Below are positions 42,329-43,801 of a stretch of 43,801 nucleotides of DNA, in pieces (the first letter of the stretch is position 1; each line of letters begins with the position of its first letter). Below the pieces are notes generated by a model. The model was not told the DNA's origin. It did no database searches and was given only the letters and a program-made list of their open reading frames with translations. Both the position numbers and the translations under genes were made by a program. The stretch comes from Sulfuricurvum sp. (GTDB lineage: Bacteria > Campylobacterota > Campylobacteria > Campylobacterales > Sulfurimonadaceae). The DNA lies in assembly GCF_023250475.1 (NCBI RefSeq), contig NZ_JAHFAQ010000002.1:1-43801 (forward strand), written 5' to 3'.

Positions 42329-43773
42329 TGCGTTCGATTATACTTGCTGCCGTACTTTTGGGGTTAACCGGTTGCAGTGTCGCCACTAAACAAGAGACTC
42401 TGACTCCTGAAATGCATCTCAAAGAGTTGGACAACAACGTCACGCAGATTCAACGCTCTAATCCAGCGATGCAAATTGTTGAAGTCAATGCTGATAATTT
42501 CCATATTGAGCCTCAAATCATTCCCGATAAAGAGATAATTAAACGGGCTAAAATTATGGGGGCGGAGTTAAGTGATGTTATTGCTTTGCTGACCGAAGCT
42601 ACCAATGAAAACGTTGTATTCCAGCTTCAGGCTGAATCGGTCAACTCCAATAAATATAATACCGCGCTAACATCTACCGGAAGCAATAATAATGAATACA
42701 CCGGCAAGAACGATTATCTGCTTTCAGAAACCAATATTAATCTTTCCGCATCCAATATCCCTTTTGGAAAAATGCTTCAAAAAACTGTTGGGGATAAGCT
42801 CAGTATTCTCTATAGTGATGACACCTTTTATTTAGGAAATATGCGAACCGTAACGCTGAAAATTCCGTCGGTTAACGGTCTTCCCGAAATACTCAAATCA
42901 AGTATTGCGTCTATGGGTGCCAGTAATGTCTCTACAGATGCCATTACCTCTTCGGTTAGTTTCTCGGCACGGGAAAAAGAGTACGGCGATATTATGAGAT
43001 ATCTTGAGATACTCCGAAACAACCTCTATGTCATCGAGTATGAAATCTCCATCTACGATGTTGAGCTCAAAGATAATTATGCTCTCGGAATTGACTGGAG
43101 TCTTGTCCCGACCCTTGCCAAAGATGGGCTCAGTTTTGTCGCTTCCGCAGCAGGAGGATTAGGTTCAGCCGGTGCATCAGCCGTCCCGCTTACGTTCGGA
43201 ATGATCATGAAAAATGATACATATAACGGAAAAGCTCTTGTCAATGCCTTAGAGAATTTCGGAAAAGTAGAAAGTGTTCAGCGACCGAAACTTTTGGGAT
43301 TGGCTGGTACCAACGTCAAACTTACCGACGGTATTGAAGCCCCTTACATCAGCGGGATACAAAATACTTCGGTCGGCAACGGAACATCTCAAGTCTCCAC
43401 CACCAGTGCAACGGCACTCAGCGGCTTAGAGATCAATCTTAAGTCAAATATGCTTGATGGTACCGTTATCACAGACATCGGCCTCAAAATCAACGATATC
43501 GTAGGTTATACCTCATTTGAAGTCAACGGCAATAAATTCTCTCAACCGCAAACGGTCACCAAAGCGATCACCAATACCATGCGCGTTCAACCGGGTGTTC
43601 CGATCGTTATCTCAGGACTTTTCCGCAATAAAAGCGATAAAGGATGGAGCGGGCTTCCGGGTCTTGGAGACAGCGCAGCAGGTGTTGTAGGAGGAGCGCG
43701 TCACGCGTCCGGCACAAAAAGCGAGATGGTAATTGTCGTTACCCCTCGCGTAATCAAGTATGTGATGAAATAA
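42328..43773 (+). CDS. Outer-membrane secretin lipoprotein, MshL/CtsD-like
   Basis: A 481-aa secretin of the type IV pilus/type II secretion superfamily. The lipobox is LTGC (C16). An N-terminal domain includes MGAELSDVIALLTEATNENVVF (STN/N0-like), and the secretin core shows VQRPKLLGLAGTNVKLTDG. The hallmark near the C-terminus is VPIVISGLFRNKSDKGWSGLPGLGD. MshL and C. jejuni CtsD are the nearest families that I recognise. It would form the outer-membrane pore of a pilus-like competence or secretion machine. Confidence 0.9.
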   Translation: MRSIILAAVLLGLTGCSVATKQETLTPEMHLKELDNNVTQIQRSNPAMQIVEVNADNFHIEPQIIPDKEIIKRAKIMGAELSDVIALLTEATNENVVFQLQAESVNSNKYNTALTSTGSNNNEYTGKNDYLLSETNINLSASNIPFGKMLQKTVGDKLSILYSDDTFYLGNMRTVTLKIPSVNGLPEILKSSIASMGASNVSTDAITSSVSFSAREKEYGDIMRYLEILRNNLYVIEYEISIYDVELKDNYALGIDWSLVPTLAKDGLSFVASAAGGLGSAGASAVPLTFGMIMKNDTYNGKALVNALENFGKVESVQRPKLLGLAGTNVKLTDGIEAPYISGIQNTSVGNGTSQVSTTSATALSGLEINLKSNMLDGTVITDIGLKINDIVGYTSFEVNGNKFSQPQTVTKAITNTMRVQPGVPIVISGLFRNKSDKGWSGLPGLGDSAAGVVGGARHASGTKSEMVIVVTPRVIKYVMK

Positions 43774-43775
43774 CC

Positions 43776-43801
43776 ATGGCAATTTTTACGGCAGGATCTC
43801 T
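43776..43801 (+). CDS. Start of the next gene in the secretin cluster (truncated by the window)
   Basis: An ATG 2 nt after the secretin stop opens a frame reading MAIFTAGS to the window end. In C. jejuni the gene after ctsD is ctsP, an ATP-binding protein, so an ATPase is expected, but the eight residues seen cannot show it. Confidence 0.4.

Noticed and set aside
1-43801. CRISPR array, insertion sequence, prophage or toxin-antitoxin module
   Set aside because: No direct-repeat array, transposase, integrase, terminal inverted repeats or paired small toxin-like genes were seen on reading through the window.

Overview
The window comes from a member of the Campylobacterota (formerly Epsilonproteobacteria), most like a free-living Sulfuricurvum/Sulfurimonas-type organism. 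The reasons are the order rpsB-tsf-ABC ATPase-fliR, the short Campylobacterota-type BioB, tandem DUF2393 proteins, a DUF3373-like porin, an FqrB homologue, a Cts-like secretin cluster, and a spc operon with neither rpmD nor adk. Assignment below phylum level is inference, since no rRNA is present. No tRNA, rRNA, CRISPR array, insertion sequence or prophage gene was seen. Coding density is very high and no gene-free stretch exceeds 300 bases; the longest is the 299-base rpsB/porin divergent region.

Layout. 1-5.4 kb: the 3' end of an unrecognised gene converges on fliR; the minus-strand group rpsB-tsf-(terminator)-LolD-like ATPase-fliR follows, then a divergent outer-membrane porin. 5.4-8 kb: Bcp peroxiredoxin, an aldehyde dehydrogenase and a group II truncated haemoglobin. 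8-11.8 kb: plus-strand operon ilvE-SPFH protein-hisIE-two DUF2393 membrane proteins. 11.8-14.9 kb: dapB-purF-radical SAM protein. 15-19.7 kb: trxB, trxA and an SDR-fdhA-yraN group carrying an orphan formate dehydrogenase catalytic subunit. 19.7-21.8 kb: CvfB-like S1 protein, a 71-aa protein, PpnP and a Sel1-repeat protein.

21.8-32.5 kb: a 23-gene S10-spc superoperon (rpsJ to infA) read from one strong canonical promoter. It ends at infA, so rpmJ-rpsM-rpsK-rpsD-rpoA-rplQ must lie elsewhere. 32.6-37.4 kb: DUF4143-type ATPase, rnhB, a small protein, an OmpA-family protein, a coiled-coil protein, FqrB and a degenerate AMMECR1-domain protein. 37.4-41.8 kb: topA-metallophosphoesterase-bioB and a Tat-exported MepK-like protein. 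41.9 kb to the end: the start of a Cts/MSHA-like competence or secretion cluster (CtsR-like protein, secretin lipoprotein, next gene cut off) behind a near-perfect sigma-54 promoter.

The most interesting signals are regulatory. Four genes have a TATAAT-like -10 box only 6-7 nt before the start codon and no Shine-Dalgarno sequence, which predicts leaderless mRNAs. One of these -10 boxes is a perfect palindrome that could fire both ways. Other points of note are the sigma-54 site before the secretin cluster, a GC-rich structured leader with a 33-codon ORF overlapping the TTG start of topA, and a BioB with isoleucine where one [2Fe-2S] cysteine ligand is expected. I found no clear case of a wholly new multi-gene defence or metabolic system.
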